Below, one piece after another: positions 25,768-34,749 of a DNA stretch of 64,000 nucleotides. Within the stretch, counting starts at the first letter, position 1. Every line of letters starts with the position of its first letter. This stretch comes from Clostridia bacterium (GTDB taxonomy: Bacteria; Bacillota; Clostridia; Christensenellales; CAAEEZ01), in NCBI GenBank assembly GCA_900755035.1, contig CAAEEZ010000016.1:124001-188000 (forward strand), read 5' to 3'. Under the pieces are notes generated by a model that worked only from the letters and a program-made list of their open reading frames with translations, was not told where the DNA came from and did not search any database. Position numbers and translations under genes: made by a program.

Positions 25768-26319
25768 CTATTTTACAAGGTTTAGCGCAGAGGTAACCAT
25801 CTTTTTAATAGCGTCGTCAAAGGTAGGCATATATTCCTTGGTTTTTATCGTCGAAAGCCACAGTAGGTAGGTAGAAGTAAGCCCCGAAACGATAAATTCT
25901 AGGGCGTAGTCGTCCACCTGCGTGTAGTTTTTTATATGCGCTTTTAATTTTAATTTTATCCTATCAAAAAAGACGGTTTGGTGGTACTTGCTTTTTATCA
26001 AAACCCTTAAAAATTTGTTGTTAAACGTGGATTTCGTTATCGCCTTGTACAAATCCATTATCGTCGAGTTTAACGGCATTGCGCTATTTAGATAGGCGCT
26101 AGCAAACCCGTCTGCCGATTCTATTATCTGTTCCTGAATAAAATCGTTTACGCTTTGGTAATGAAGATAAAAGGTTTTTCTAGTGATATTTGCAAGGTTC
26201 GTTATTTCGCTCACCGTTATTTGCGACAGGTTTTTCCCCGCTTCGTATAGTTTTTCTATTGCATCTTCGATTGCTACCTTAGTTTTTTGGTAGCGTTTGT
26301 CCTTTTCTGTTTTTTCCAC
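25768..26319 (-). CDS. TetR-family transcriptional regulator
   Basis: 183 residues. The N-terminal helix-turn-helix reads ITVSEITNLANITRKTFYLHYQSVNDF, the classic TetR recognition region. The C-terminal ligand domain is not assignable. It is divergent from a glycosyltransferase gene, and a palindrome (26371-26388) sits within both promoters, so it probably represses itself and the glycosyltransferase. The inducer is unknown. A link to membrane lipid or envelope state is plausible only through the neighbour. Confidence 0.88.
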   Translation of the reverse strand: MEKTEKDKRYQKTKVAIEDAIEKLYEAGKNLSQITVSEITNLANITRKTFYLHYQSVNDFIQEQIIESADGFASAYLNSAMPLNSTIMDLYKAITKSTFNNKFLRVLIKSKYHQTVFFDRIKLKLKAHIKNYTQVDDYALEFIVSGLTSTYLLWLSTIKTKEYMPTFDDAIKKMVTSALNLVK

Positions 26320-26336
26320 TCTCTCTTTTTACCCTA

Positions 26337-26364
26337 TTGACAAATTTTCGTTTGGTAGTATAAT
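26337..26364 (+). promoter_or_regulatory. Promoter of the glycosyltransferase gene
   Basis: TTGACA (26337-26342), a 16-bp spacer and TATAAT (26359-26364). The operator palindrome follows at 26371-26388, covering the expected transcription start. Confidence 0.85.
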
Positions 26365-26365
26365 G

Positions 26366-26395
26366 ATTATATTACACAAATGTGTATTAAGTCAA
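26366..26395 (-). promoter_or_regulatory. TetR gene promoter with operator palindrome in its spacer
   Basis: On the minus strand, TTGACT (26395-26390), an 18-bp spacer and TATAAT (26371-26366). The spacer consists almost entirely of the palindrome ATTACACA-AA-TGTGTATT (26371-26388, one mismatch between arms). One bound TetR dimer would block both divergent promoters. Confidence 0.8.
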
Positions 26396-26445
26396 TAAAA
26401 AGGTTTAATATCTTAAAAAAAGTTAAGAATATAATAGGATAAATT

Positions 26446-27588
26446 ATGGTAATAACGTTAGTAATGGATCAATACGTCGGCGACGACGGTAAAATAACGA
26501 ACGGAACTACGATGACTACGCTAAGATTTGCCAAAAAACTTCAAGAGTTTGGCAACGAAGTTAGAATAGTTACTTGCACTAAAAATAGCGACGACAACGT
26601 GTACGTAGTACCGGAGTATCATTTTTGGTTTTTGGATAAAATTATCCACGAACAAGGTATGGCAATAGCAAAACCTGACAAAAAGACGATGAGAGAGGCG
26701 TTTCAAGGTAGCGACGTGGTGCATTTTTTGATGCCGTTCTTTTTAGCAAGAAAGGGCAAAAAGATTGCCGACGAAATGGGAATTGCAACGACTTGCGCAT
26801 TTCACGTTCAGCCCGAGAATATGACGTTTTCGGTGGGACTTGGCAATATGAAATGGGCAAACGAAGCAATATATCGCAGTTTTAGGGGCTACTACAATAA
26901 ATTCGGGCATATACATTGCCCAAGCAAAATGATAGCCGACCAACTTGCTGTGCACAAATATACGGGCAAAACGCACGTAATCAGTAACGGCGTAGACAAG
27001 GGATTTAAGCCCGAAAAAGTGGAAAGACCAAAAGAGTACGAAGGCAAGATCGTAGTAATGATGATAGGTAGGTACTCCAAAGAAAAACGTCAGGATTTAA
27101 TAATAAAAGCAATAAGCGAGAGCAAGTACAAGGATAAAATGGTGCTTGTATTGTGTGGTGTAGGTCCTGAAAAAGAGAATTTGCAAAAGCTAGCAAAAGC
27201 AAAGGGCGTTTCGATAGAATTTAAGTTTCTTAGCCAGCCCGAACTTGTCAAGTTATGCAACTACGCCGACGTATACGTGCATGCTTCCGACGCTGAAATT
27301 GAGGCGATTGCCTGTATAGAGGCGTTCTCTTGCGGTATGGTACCTATTATATCCGATAGTAAAATATCTGCAACTAATCAGTTTGCTTTAAGCGACAAAA
27401 ATCTATTTAAGCAGGGTGATTATATGGATTTAAGAGATAAAATAGAGTATTTGATAGAGCACGAGGAAGAAAAGGAAAAACTAAGTAGGCAGTACGTAGA
27501 ATACGCAAAACAGTTCGCACTAGATAACTGCGTTAGGGAACTAGAAAAGGTGTTTAGGACTGCAATTCAAGAAAAAGCAAACGAGTAA
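26446..27588 (+). CDS. Glycosyltransferase family 4 (lipid glycosyltransferase-like)
   Basis: 380-residue GT-B glycosyltransferase. The N-terminal half starts VITLVMDQYVGDDGKITNGTT. The C-terminal nucleotide-sugar half has IGRYSKEKRQDLIIKA and the E-x7-E type motif around DAEIEAIACIEAFSCG. It resembles diacylglycerol glucosyltransferases and other GT4 enzymes, but the acceptor cannot be deduced. It is a single gene under control of the divergent TetR and ends before the shared terminator at 27617. Confidence 0.82.
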   Translation: MVITLVMDQYVGDDGKITNGTTMTTLRFAKKLQEFGNEVRIVTCTKNSDDNVYVVPEYHFWFLDKIIHEQGMAIAKPDKKTMREAFQGSDVVHFLMPFFLARKGKKIADEMGIATTCAFHVQPENMTFSVGLGNMKWANEAIYRSFRGYYNKFGHIHCPSKMIADQLAVHKYTGKTHVISNGVDKGFKPEKVERPKEYEGKIVVMMIGRYSKEKRQDLIIKAISESKYKDKMVLVLCGVGPEKENLQKLAKAKGVSIEFKFLSQPELVKLCNYADVYVHASDAEIEAIACIEAFSCGMVPIISDSKISATNQFALSDKNLFKQGDYMDLRDKIEYLIEHEEEKEKLSRQYVEYAKQFALDNCVRELEKVFRTAIQEKANE

Positions 27589-27616
27589 TCTTCATAATAT
27601 AGCCAAAAATCCAAAA

Positions 27617-27650
27617 AAGAAAAGATAGCCAACTTTGGCTATCTTTTTCT
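27617..27650. terminator. Bidirectional terminator between glycosyltransferase and ftsH
   Basis: AAAGATAGCCAA / TTGGCTATCTTT flanked by A-runs on the left and T-runs on the right. It can terminate both the plus-strand glycosyltransferase and the minus-strand ftsH. Confidence 0.85.
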
Positions 27651-27665
27651 TATACTAAGTTTTGA

Positions 27666-29813
27666 TTATTCGGCTTCGCCTTTTTTATCGTTAGGCTCTT
27701 CGCTATTAGGCGTTTCGCTAGTTTCGTTTTCACTATTAGTCGTTTCGCTGTCGCTATTAACAGAAGTATCTTCTTTAACCTCAGTCGTAGCGGTTACGTC
27801 GCAAGTAGTAGAGTTAGCGTCCGTCGTTTGCTCGTCGCTAGCCGTTTTAACTTCTTCGTTTACCGACGGCATAGGAACGACTACTGCGTTTTGTGGCGTT
27901 TCGGTTTTCTTAGACTTGTTGTACAAGTCCTCGTCACGCTTTTTGCTGTAAGCGATTACTTCCTCGGCGCTCTTACCTTCAAATAACAAAGCAACTTCGT
28001 CGCTGTAAATGGTTTCTCTTTCAAATAGTACCATTACCATATTATTTAGTACCGATTTATTTTCGGTAAGTAGGTCTAGCGCACGTTTGTAGTTTCTATC
28101 AAGTATTGCTTTGATTTCTTCGTCGATAATGCCCGCAATCTCTTCGCTGTATTGATGTTGGCTACCAAAATCTCTACCGATAAATACTTCGCCCGATTGA
28201 CCTAAGAAGAAGTTGCCAAGTTTTTTGCTCATTCCCCATTCGGTTACCATTTTTCTAGCAATACCGCTTGCTCTTTGAATATCGTTAGATGCGCCCGTTG
28301 AAATATCGTGGATAATAAGTTCTTCTGCGGCTCTACCTGCAAGCATCATAGCGATAGTATCTTCTAGCTTGTTTTTGGTTACGTGCTCGTCGTCGCTGTC
28401 AGGACGGGTGATAGTGTAGCCTGCTGCCATTCCACGAGGAATAATGCTTACTTCGTGTACGTTGTCGCAGTACGGAAGTAGTTGACCTACTATTGCGTGT
28501 CCTGATTCGTGGAAAGCGGTGATACGCTTGTCGGTTTCGGTAACTACGTGGCTCTTCTTTTGTGGGCCTGCTATTACCTTGTTTATAGCCTCGTTTATTT
28601 CCACCATCGTGATTACTTTAAGATTTTTTCTAGCGGCAAGAATTGCAGCTTCGTTTAGTAGGTTTTCAATATCAGCGCCCGTAAAGCCTGTGGTTAGTCT
28701 ACCTAGTTTCTTAAAGTCTATGTCGCTACCAAGAGGTTTGTTTCTTGCGTGTACCTTGAAGATTGCTTCTCTACCTTTTACGTCAGGTGGGTTTACCGCA
28801 ATTTGACGGTCGAATCTGCCCGGACGAAGAAGAGCAGGGTCTAGTATATCGGCACGGTTTGTTGCAGCCATAATGATAATTCCGTCGGAATGCTCAAAGC
28901 CGTCCATTTGTACAAGTAGTTGGTTAAGGGTTTGTTCTCTTTCGTCGTGTCCGCCACCAAGACCCGTACCCCTTTGTCTACCAACGGCGTCTATCTCGTC
29001 GATAAATACGATACAAGGCATATTTTTTCTTGCTTCGGCGAACATATCTCTCACCCTTGCAGCACCCGTACCAACGAACATTTCCACAAAGTCCGAACCA
29101 CTTATCGAGAAGAACGGAACGCCTGCTTCACCTGCAACTGCCTTAGCAAACAATGTTTTACCCGTTCCAGGAGGACCTACTAGAAGTACGCCCTTAGGGA
29201 TTCTTGCGCCAAGTTCGGAGAATTTCTTAGGGTTTTTCAAAAACTCAACTATTTCTTGCAATTCTTCCTTTTCTTCGTCAGCGCCTGCTACGTCGTCGAA
29301 ACGCACTTTAATGTTGTTGTTTAGTCTTGCTCTATTTTTCGAGAAGTTCATCACCATGCTGTTTCCGCCTTGGCTTTGCTTAAATACGTAAATGAATATG
29401 CCCGCAATAATCAAAAAGCCGAAGATAGGAATTAGGTTTATCCAAAAAGATCCGCTATCAGGATTGTCGTAGGACACGATAGGTTTTTTCCAACCTTCAA
29501 CGCCGTCCATCTCTTGTTGAATATTGTGAAGGTACGTTTCAAAATCTCTTCTTGAAAAGATTTTTACGTAATAATCTGCTTGATTTGGGAACTTGTTTGC
29601 TTCTACCTTGCTATTAGGCGATTTTAACAAAACGTATGCTTCGAAGTTACCCTTAATATAAATTTCTTGTATGGTACCTTCTTTTATCATATTTTCAAGT
29701 TCGCCTTGTTTTATTTCTTTCGGTTTGCCGATATTGCTTAGCGATAGCGCAAGAACGACTATCAGCACGATTACAAGCAAACATATCAAAATTGTTTTAG
29801 TGCTTTTTTTCAC
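27666..29813 (-). CDS. ftsH: ATP-dependent zinc metalloprotease FtsH
   Basis: Membrane-anchored AAA+ protease that degrades damaged membrane and regulatory proteins. The 715 residues show two transmembrane helices (~7-27 and ~123-144) around an external domain, Walker A GPPGTGKT (213-220), Walker B IVFIDEID, and the zinc site HESGH (435-439; the second residue after Glu is Ser where Ala is common). The last ~100 residues are a disordered Thr/Glu/Ser/Asn-rich tail. It has its own promoter at 29862. Confidence 0.96.
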   Translation of the reverse strand: MKKSTKTILICLLVIVLIVVLALSLSNIGKPKEIKQGELENMIKEGTIQEIYIKGNFEAYVLLKSPNSKVEANKFPNQADYYVKIFSRRDFETYLHNIQQEMDGVEGWKKPIVSYDNPDSGSFWINLIPIFGFLIIAGIFIYVFKQSQGGNSMVMNFSKNRARLNNNIKVRFDDVAGADEEKEELQEIVEFLKNPKKFSELGARIPKGVLLVGPPGTGKTLFAKAVAGEAGVPFFSISGSDFVEMFVGTGAARVRDMFAEARKNMPCIVFIDEIDAVGRQRGTGLGGGHDEREQTLNQLLVQMDGFEHSDGIIIMAATNRADILDPALLRPGRFDRQIAVNPPDVKGREAIFKVHARNKPLGSDIDFKKLGRLTTGFTGADIENLLNEAAILAARKNLKVITMVEINEAINKVIAGPQKKSHVVTETDKRITAFHESGHAIVGQLLPYCDNVHEVSIIPRGMAAGYTITRPDSDDEHVTKNKLEDTIAMMLAGRAAEELIIHDISTGASNDIQRASGIARKMVTEWGMSKKLGNFFLGQSGEVFIGRDFGSQHQYSEEIAGIIDEEIKAILDRNYKRALDLLTENKSVLNNMVMVLFERETIYSDEVALLFEGKSAEEVIAYSKKRDEDLYNKSKKTETPQNAVVVPMPSVNEEVKTASDEQTTDANSTTCDVTATTEVKEDTSVNSDSETTNSENETSETPNSEEPNDKKGEAE

Positions 29814-29861
29814 TTAATCGTTGCCTCCGTAAATTATTGAGTAATTTATTTTGTATATGGT

Positions 29862-29890
29862 ATTATATCATAGAATATGAAAAGTGCCAA
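29862..29890 (-). promoter_or_regulatory. ftsH promoter
   Basis: On the minus strand TTGGCA (29890-29885), a 17-bp spacer and TATAAT (29867-29862), about 50 bases before the ftsH ATG. CGGAGGCAACG is the ribosome site. Confidence 0.8.
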
Positions 29891-29907
29891 ATACTTTTTC
29901 TCAATAA

Positions 29908-30369
29908 TCAGTTGCTACTTGCTTTCAAAGAATTGTAGCTTTTAACGATTAAATCAGCAAGATATTTACCAAAAGCGGAGATAAAAGCGGGATTTACCGT
30001 GCGTAAAACGCCGATTACGTCGGTTGAGTAATAGTTTACTACGCCAAGAATTCCCACGTCGCCAAGCTTGGTCGCACGCTTATTTATTGCTCCTTGTGGT
30101 TTTAATCCACCCTTCGTTATTTTAACCGTACCTACCTGTTGAGTTTTGCTTAGACCTGCGTCTATTACTATAAGTATCTTATCCTTATGCGTTTCTTCTA
30201 TAAAATTTACGTAATCAACAAGGTTTTTTGCGTTTACGTTGCGTTTAGTAGTGCCGTACACGTAGCACGGCAAACTGCTGTTTTCTAGATAATCGCCAAT
30301 AACGGGCGCAAGCGAATCGCCAACTACGTTACTCGTTCCTACACATAAAAATACTAATTGTTTATTCAT
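29908..30369 (-). CDS. yyaC: YyaC-family (DUF1256) sporulation-associated protein
   Basis: 153 residues with the family pattern CVGTSNVVGDSLAPVIGDYL near the N-terminus and VYGTTKRNVNAKNLVDYV, then VIDAGLS and GVVNYY. The fold is related to the GPR germination protease, and in Bacillus and Clostridia the family is restricted to spore-formers. That suggests this lineage has or had sporulation. It is upstream of ftsH on the same strand, with a separate ftsH promoter between them. Confidence 0.8.
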   Translation of the reverse strand: MNKQLVFLCVGTSNVVGDSLAPVIGDYLENSSLPCYVYGTTKRNVNAKNLVDYVNFIEETHKDKILIVIDAGLSKTQQVGTVKITKGGLKPQGAINKRATKLGDVGILGVVNYYSTDVIGVLRTVNPAFISAFGKYLADLIVKSYNSLKASSN

Positions 30370-30559
30370 AATTTACCTCGCATAGAGTATTGCCAAAGGG
30401 TAGGCTTTAATACCAAACAAAATATGTAAAAATTTTGTAAAAAAAAGAATTTTTTTAGAAAAAAAATAGAAATTAATTAAAATGTAATTACAAAGTTGTA
30501 AATATACTTGTTATTATGGTATACTTATTAGAGTTAAAAAAGAGAAACTAGGAGGAGAT

Positions 30560-31330
30560 ATGGCATATACAATGCTAGCGTCTACCGTGCCTTATTTAGA
30601 TATAGCAATCGGAGTAATATTAGGTTTAGGATTATTACTTGGAGCAATAAGGGGGTTTGGTAAGTCGCTTAAAAATTCGTTTATAGTTATCGTGCTTATT
30701 TCGTTAATGCTTAGCGGAGTTACTGCCGAGGCGTTAAAAGGTTCTTCAATGGGCATATCTATTACCGAGCAATTAACGGGCAGTTTGATATCCGCAGGTG
30801 GCGAAATAGCAACTACGCCTATATATTTTGACGAGGCAAACAACCTTTATTACGTAGTAGTCGGTGGCAATAACGTGGAGTTTACCGAGGCTTTACAGCA
30901 AACGAGTTTGGGCTGGATGGCGCTTATTATGAAAGCGCTACTACCTACTATTATGAAAGGACAATCGGGAATAAGTCTAGTAGACAAACTTGCGCCTGCT
31001 TTAACCAATATCATCTTTTTAGCAATAGCGTTCGTACTGCTTTGTATAGTTATTAAGTTGCTGTTTATTATTATCAACAGGCTATACCAAGCACTATTAG
31101 ATAAAGTTTATATCCTAAAAGTTTTGGACAAATTGCTAGGCGCTGTTTATAGCGGAGTAAAGGCAATGGTATTAGTAATTATAGGTATGGCAGTAGTTTC
31201 GTGGGTAGCCGGTATGAATATCCCTTCTGCCGACGTATTGCAACAACAAATAGAAATATCCACGATAGGCAAATGGCTTGTTGAGAATAATATTCTAGGT
31301 CAAATTTTTTCTAGATTGTTTGGGGTGTAG
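30560..31330 (+). CDS. CvpA-like integral membrane protein
   Basis: 256 residues. A first helix with LDIAIGVILGLGLLLGAIRGFGKSL resembles the CvpA family start, followed by a hydrophobic helix (~38-52), an extended external segment (~55-145), and further helices at ~149-172 and ~198-218. Function is unknown. CvpA proteins are linked to colicin V export and to envelope homeostasis. The ATG follows GGAGGAG. It is 3 bp from the next gene, so the two are one unit. Confidence 0.65.
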   Translation: MAYTMLASTVPYLDIAIGVILGLGLLLGAIRGFGKSLKNSFIVIVLISLMLSGVTAEALKGSSMGISITEQLTGSLISAGGEIATTPIYFDEANNLYYVVVGGNNVEFTEALQQTSLGWMALIMKALLPTIMKGQSGISLVDKLAPALTNIIFLAIAFVLLCIVIKLLFIIINRLYQALLDKVYILKVLDKLLGAVYSGVKAMVLVIIGMAVVSWVAGMNIPSADVLQQQIEISTIGKWLVENNILGQIFSRLFGV

Positions 31331-31333
31331 GCT

Positions 31334-32422
31334 ATGATGAAGTTTTTTTCCGGTTTTCTTACCGGCGTAATCGTAATATTATTAGTAATCGGTATAGGTG
31401 GCTACGTGCTTTTTGCAGCCGTTCCTTTATCGACTATTGAAGGTATGTTCGGCGTGGATCTTACTCCCGGCGAGGAAAACACCTACGGCGACAAGTCTAT
31501 TTACGAGATGGGACAACTGTTAGTTGGCACAATGAACAATATCCAAAATACTAGCTTTAACGACATTAAAAAGAATTTCGGTATAGACGTTCTTGGCATA
31601 ATCAAAAGTAAACTTGGCGAAGATAAGGACTATAAGTGCCTTGACGGCGTAATGAGCGTAGGGCTTGGCAACGTGTATAGCGAAGTAATGAAGATAAAAA
31701 CAGGCGATTTAATGGGGCTTGTAGGAGTTGGGTTTGACGACGAGAATCTAAAAGAGATGATGAGCCCGATGTTAAACGCAAGTATCAAAGAGGTTGCCGA
31801 TAATACCAAAGCAGTTTTTGACGGCGTTATAAACCGCATCAAGGTGATAAATTTAAGGCAAATAGATCCGCATATGCTACCTGATATACCGTTGTTTAGC
31901 GAGGCGAACAACGATAAATTGCTTGTAGATATATTAAAAGGTTTTGCAGAAAATAGCGATAAACCTATCGTTTTGGGCGACGTTTTGAATATAGACGCAA
32001 ATTCGCCAAAAATTATGCAAGCGTTAAAAGATAAAGAAATTATGAAACTGGCCGACGCTATGAATACGTTAACGCTTGGCGAGATAATTGATATAGACAC
32101 GAGTTCGTCAAAACTTTTACAAAATCTAGCAGGCGAAACCTTATCTACGCTTGGAACGAATATTGATAGCAAGATAAAGGAACTTAAAATATCCGATATT
32201 ATGGAAACGCCGGAAGGCTCTATGCTTTTCGAAGTTAAGGACGCTACGCTTACTAATATACAAGACGAAATGATAAAAGTAGTAAAAACTGCAACCATGT
32301 ACAAATTAGAAAAATGGGGTATGATAACTAACGTCAATTTGGAGAAAGTGTTACCTGGAATAGATAAAAAACTTGGTGATATGACGATAGACGAAATTTT
32401 GGCGTTTATTAACGGTCTGTAA
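31334..32422 (+). CDS. Membrane-anchored protein with internal repeats, function unknown
   Basis: 362 residues. One N-terminal transmembrane helix (~7-30) precedes a large, probably external domain. Imperfect repeats are visible in the C-terminal half: LGDVLNIDANSPKIMQAL, LGEIIDIDTSSSKLLQNL, and weaker forms LKISDIMETPEGSMLFEV and LGDMTIDEILAFI, following the pattern L-G-[DE]-h-h-x-I-D-x-x-S. I do not recognise a family. It is translationally close to the CvpA-like gene, suggesting a partner pair in the envelope. Confidence 0.7.
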   Translation: MMKFFSGFLTGVIVILLVIGIGGYVLFAAVPLSTIEGMFGVDLTPGEENTYGDKSIYEMGQLLVGTMNNIQNTSFNDIKKNFGIDVLGIIKSKLGEDKDYKCLDGVMSVGLGNVYSEVMKIKTGDLMGLVGVGFDDENLKEMMSPMLNASIKEVADNTKAVFDGVINRIKVINLRQIDPHMLPDIPLFSEANNDKLLVDILKGFAENSDKPIVLGDVLNIDANSPKIMQALKDKEIMKLADAMNTLTLGEIIDIDTSSSKLLQNLAGETLSTLGTNIDSKIKELKISDIMETPEGSMLFEVKDATLTNIQDEMIKVVKTATMYKLEKWGMITNVNLEKVLPGIDKKLGDMTIDEILAFINGL

Positions 32423-32430
32423 TAGTTATG

Positions 32431-32455
32431 AAAAGGAGGGAAACCTCCTTTTTTA
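32431..32455 (+). terminator. Terminator after the membrane pair
   Basis: AAAAGGAGG, loop GAAA and CCTCCTTTTTT. The next start codon (32466) is only about 11 bases after the T-run. Confidence 0.85.
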
Positions 32456-32465
32456 GTAAAGAAAT

Positions 32466-33008
32466 ATGATAAAAGAGATAGAAAAAGACGACCTAGTAGT
32501 TTTAGAAGATTTATGTGTAAAAACTGCAACGGGAATATACAAGGAAAAGCCACTGCAAACTAAACTGCTGTTTATGGACTATTACGTTTTGTACGGGGTA
32601 GGCTACAAACTGATTTGTGGGGAAAACGTAGTGGGATACGCGGTAGGTAGTGAGGACTATAAACGCTACGTGCAAGTATACGAAAGCGAGTTTTTGCCAA
32701 AACTAAAAGCCGTGGATAAAGGGGAATACCTGACAAAAAGGACAGAACTTATGCTAGACAAACTGCTTGGTGCAAAATATCCTGCTCATTTGCATATTGA
32801 TATATTAGAAGAGCACTGCGGAAAGGGCAACGGAACTAAGTTAATCACTGTGCTTATTGATAGATTTAAGGCAGATAACGTAAAGGGAGTGTGGCTTGGC
32901 GTGGACGTTAAAAACGAAAGAGCAATATCCTTTTACCGAAAAATAGGTTTTAGAAAACACCGCTTGTTAGGAGCGTTTGGAATATACGTTAAAAAATTAA
33001 ACGATTAA
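32466..33008 (+). CDS. GNAT-family N-acetyltransferase
   Basis: 180 residues with the acetyl-CoA-binding motif region HLHIDILEEHCGKGNGTKLITVLID and the later NERAISFYRKIGFRK, both diagnostic of GNAT enzymes. Substrate is unknown. The ATG sits close behind a terminator and has only a weak AAAG upstream, so expression may rely on readthrough or a promoter inside the previous gene. Confidence 0.85.
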   Translation: MIKEIEKDDLVVLEDLCVKTATGIYKEKPLQTKLLFMDYYVLYGVGYKLICGENVVGYAVGSEDYKRYVQVYESEFLPKLKAVDKGEYLTKRTELMLDKLLGAKYPAHLHIDILEEHCGKGNGTKLITVLIDRFKADNVKGVWLGVDVKNERAISFYRKIGFRKHRLLGAFGIYVKKLND

Positions 33009-33026
33009 AACCCATATAAAATCGAC

Positions 33027-33054
33027 TTGACAACGGGCGTAAATATTGTATAAT
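33027..33054 (+). promoter_or_regulatory. cysS T-box promoter
   Basis: TTGACA (33027-33032), a 16-bp spacer and TATAAT (33049-33054), giving a transcript that starts near 33061 with the T-box leader. Confidence 0.85.
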
Positions 33055-33060
33055 AATATT

Positions 33061-33270
33061 ACAAATGCGTAGGCAATAAGATTAAGCGTAAATCTTTTTT
33101 ACAGAGAATGGAAGTAACCTGCTGAAAACTTCCTAAAAAGAAGCGCCCAAAGTGCGATTGCTTAGCAGAGCGAAGGAAATGTCGCTACGTATAACTGCGT
33201 TAAAGTTTTTGCTAAATTAAGGTGGAACAACGACTATCGTCCTTATTTAAGGGCGATTTTTTATATAAGG
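33061..33270 (+). promoter_or_regulatory. T-box riboswitch, cysteine-specific
   Basis: The stem I specifier region is GGAAG...CTTCC with an AGAGAA element just 5' and the specifier codon TGC (Cys) at 33120-33122. The conserved T-box AAGGTGGAACAACG lies at 33219-33232. The bulge TGGA can pair with a tRNA end UCCA, fitting the U73 discriminator of tRNA-Cys. The terminator ATCGTCCTT / AAGGGCGAT plus a T-run spans 33237-33262. Uncharged tRNA-Cys should favour the antiterminator and turn on cysS. Confidence 0.93.
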
Positions 33271-33278
33271 AGATTAAA

Positions 33279-34667
33279 ATGTTAAGTCTTTACAACACGC
33301 TTACGAGAAAAAAAGAGGAATTTAGCCCTATAAGTGACAAAAAAGTAACTATGTATTCGTGCGGACCTACCGTGTACAGCTATGCGCACATAGGCAATAT
33401 GCGTACCTATATCTTTATGGATATTTTGCGTCGAGTATTAAAGTACGACGGCTACAAATTAAAGGGCGTAATGAATATTACCGACGTAGGACACTTGCAA
33501 TCGGATGCCGACGACGGTGAAGATAAAATGGAAAAAGCCGCTAAAAAGGAGCAAAAAAGCCCATACGAAATAGCGGAATTTTACACCAAAGTGTTCTTCG
33601 AGGATTTGGAAAAATTGAATATAGGCAAGCCTGAAATAATTGCAAAGGCAACCGAACATATCGACGATATGATAAAGTACGTAGAAAAACTTATCGAAAA
33701 GGGCTACGCTTACGAAACTAGCGACGGAATATATTACGATATATCTAAATTCCCAAAATACGGTCAACTTTCTAGGCTAAACCTAGACGAGCAAATTGCT
33801 GGCGCAAGGGTGGAAGTAAACCCTGAAAAACGCAATCCGTACGACTTTGCCGTTTGGAAAAAAGCACCGAAAGAGCATATTATGCAATGGACTTCGCCTT
33901 GGGGAATGGGATACCCTGGTTGGCATATAGAGTGCTCGGCAATGAGTATCAAGTATTTAGGACAACACTTTGATATTCACACGGGTGGCGTGGACCATAT
34001 TCCCGTTCACCACGAAAACGAAATTGCGCAAAACGAAGCAATTACGGGCAAAAAGAGCGTAAACTTCTGGTGTCACGGCGAATTTATGCTAGTAAATAAC
34101 GGCAAAATGAGTAAGAGTCTAGGCAACGTTTATACGATAAGCGAACTAGAACAAAAGGGTTACGAGCCACTTGTATATAGATATTTTTGCCTAAACGCAC
34201 ATTACAGAAACAAACTGAACTTCACGTTCGAGGGTATGGACGGCGCAAAAACGTCGTACAATAGGCTATTAGGTCTTTTGTACCAACACAAAATATCAAC
34301 CGTGCCTACCGATAAGGCAGTTATTGACGGATACCTAGCCGAGTTTAAGGAGGCAATCGACGACGATTTGAATTTGCCTCTTGCACTAGGCGTTTTGTGG
34401 AAAGCAGTTAAAGAGCCAAAGAGCAAAGATATTTACGACTTAGCGCTTGAAATGGACAAAGTGTTTGGTTTAAGACTAAACGAGGCAAAAGCACTTAAGG
34501 TTGATACGGCTGATATCCCAAGCGAAGTAATGGACCTTGTAGAAAAGAGAAAACATGCAAAATTAGAAAAAGATTGGGCAAAGGCTGACGAATATCGTAA
34601 CGAAATTACAAAACTTGGCTATCAAGTAAAAGATACCAAAGAGGGCGTAGAAATATCTAAACTATAA
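33279..34667 (+). CDS. cysS: Cysteinyl-tRNA synthetase
   Basis: 462 residues from the ATG at 33279 (MLSLYNTLTRKKEEF), preceded by AAGGAG. An upstream in-frame ATG at 33222 lies inside the T-box and is rejected. The class I signatures are AHIGN (HIGH-type) and KMSKS (GKMSKSLGN). Zinc ligands are seen in SCGPTVYS, GWHIECSAMS and HHENE. It is controlled by a Cys T-box and ends at a terminator at 34723. Confidence 0.97.
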   Translation: MLSLYNTLTRKKEEFSPISDKKVTMYSCGPTVYSYAHIGNMRTYIFMDILRRVLKYDGYKLKGVMNITDVGHLQSDADDGEDKMEKAAKKEQKSPYEIAEFYTKVFFEDLEKLNIGKPEIIAKATEHIDDMIKYVEKLIEKGYAYETSDGIYYDISKFPKYGQLSRLNLDEQIAGARVEVNPEKRNPYDFAVWKKAPKEHIMQWTSPWGMGYPGWHIECSAMSIKYLGQHFDIHTGGVDHIPVHHENEIAQNEAITGKKSVNFWCHGEFMLVNNGKMSKSLGNVYTISELEQKGYEPLVYRYFCLNAHYRNKLNFTFEGMDGAKTSYNRLLGLLYQHKISTVPTDKAVIDGYLAEFKEAIDDDLNLPLALGVLWKAVKEPKSKDIYDLALEMDKVFGLRLNEAKALKVDTADIPSEVMDLVEKRKHAKLEKDWAKADEYRNEITKLGYQVKDTKEGVEISKL

Positions 34668-34722
34668 TTTTGGTACGCTCAAAAGCAATAATCGTAATGG
34701 ACGAATATGCTAAGAAAAAATT

Positions 34723-34749
34723 AAAAGGACGCTATGTTGCGTCCTTTTT
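34723..34749 (+). terminator. cysS terminator
   Basis: AAAGGACGC, loop and GCGTCCTTT followed by T. The remaining ~220 bases to the LysR gene end show no gene or further signal. Confidence 0.85.

Noticed and set aside
33222..33278. 19-residue N-terminal extension of cysS
   Set aside because: Encoded by the T-box and its terminator. The conserved protein begins at 33279 after AAGGAG.
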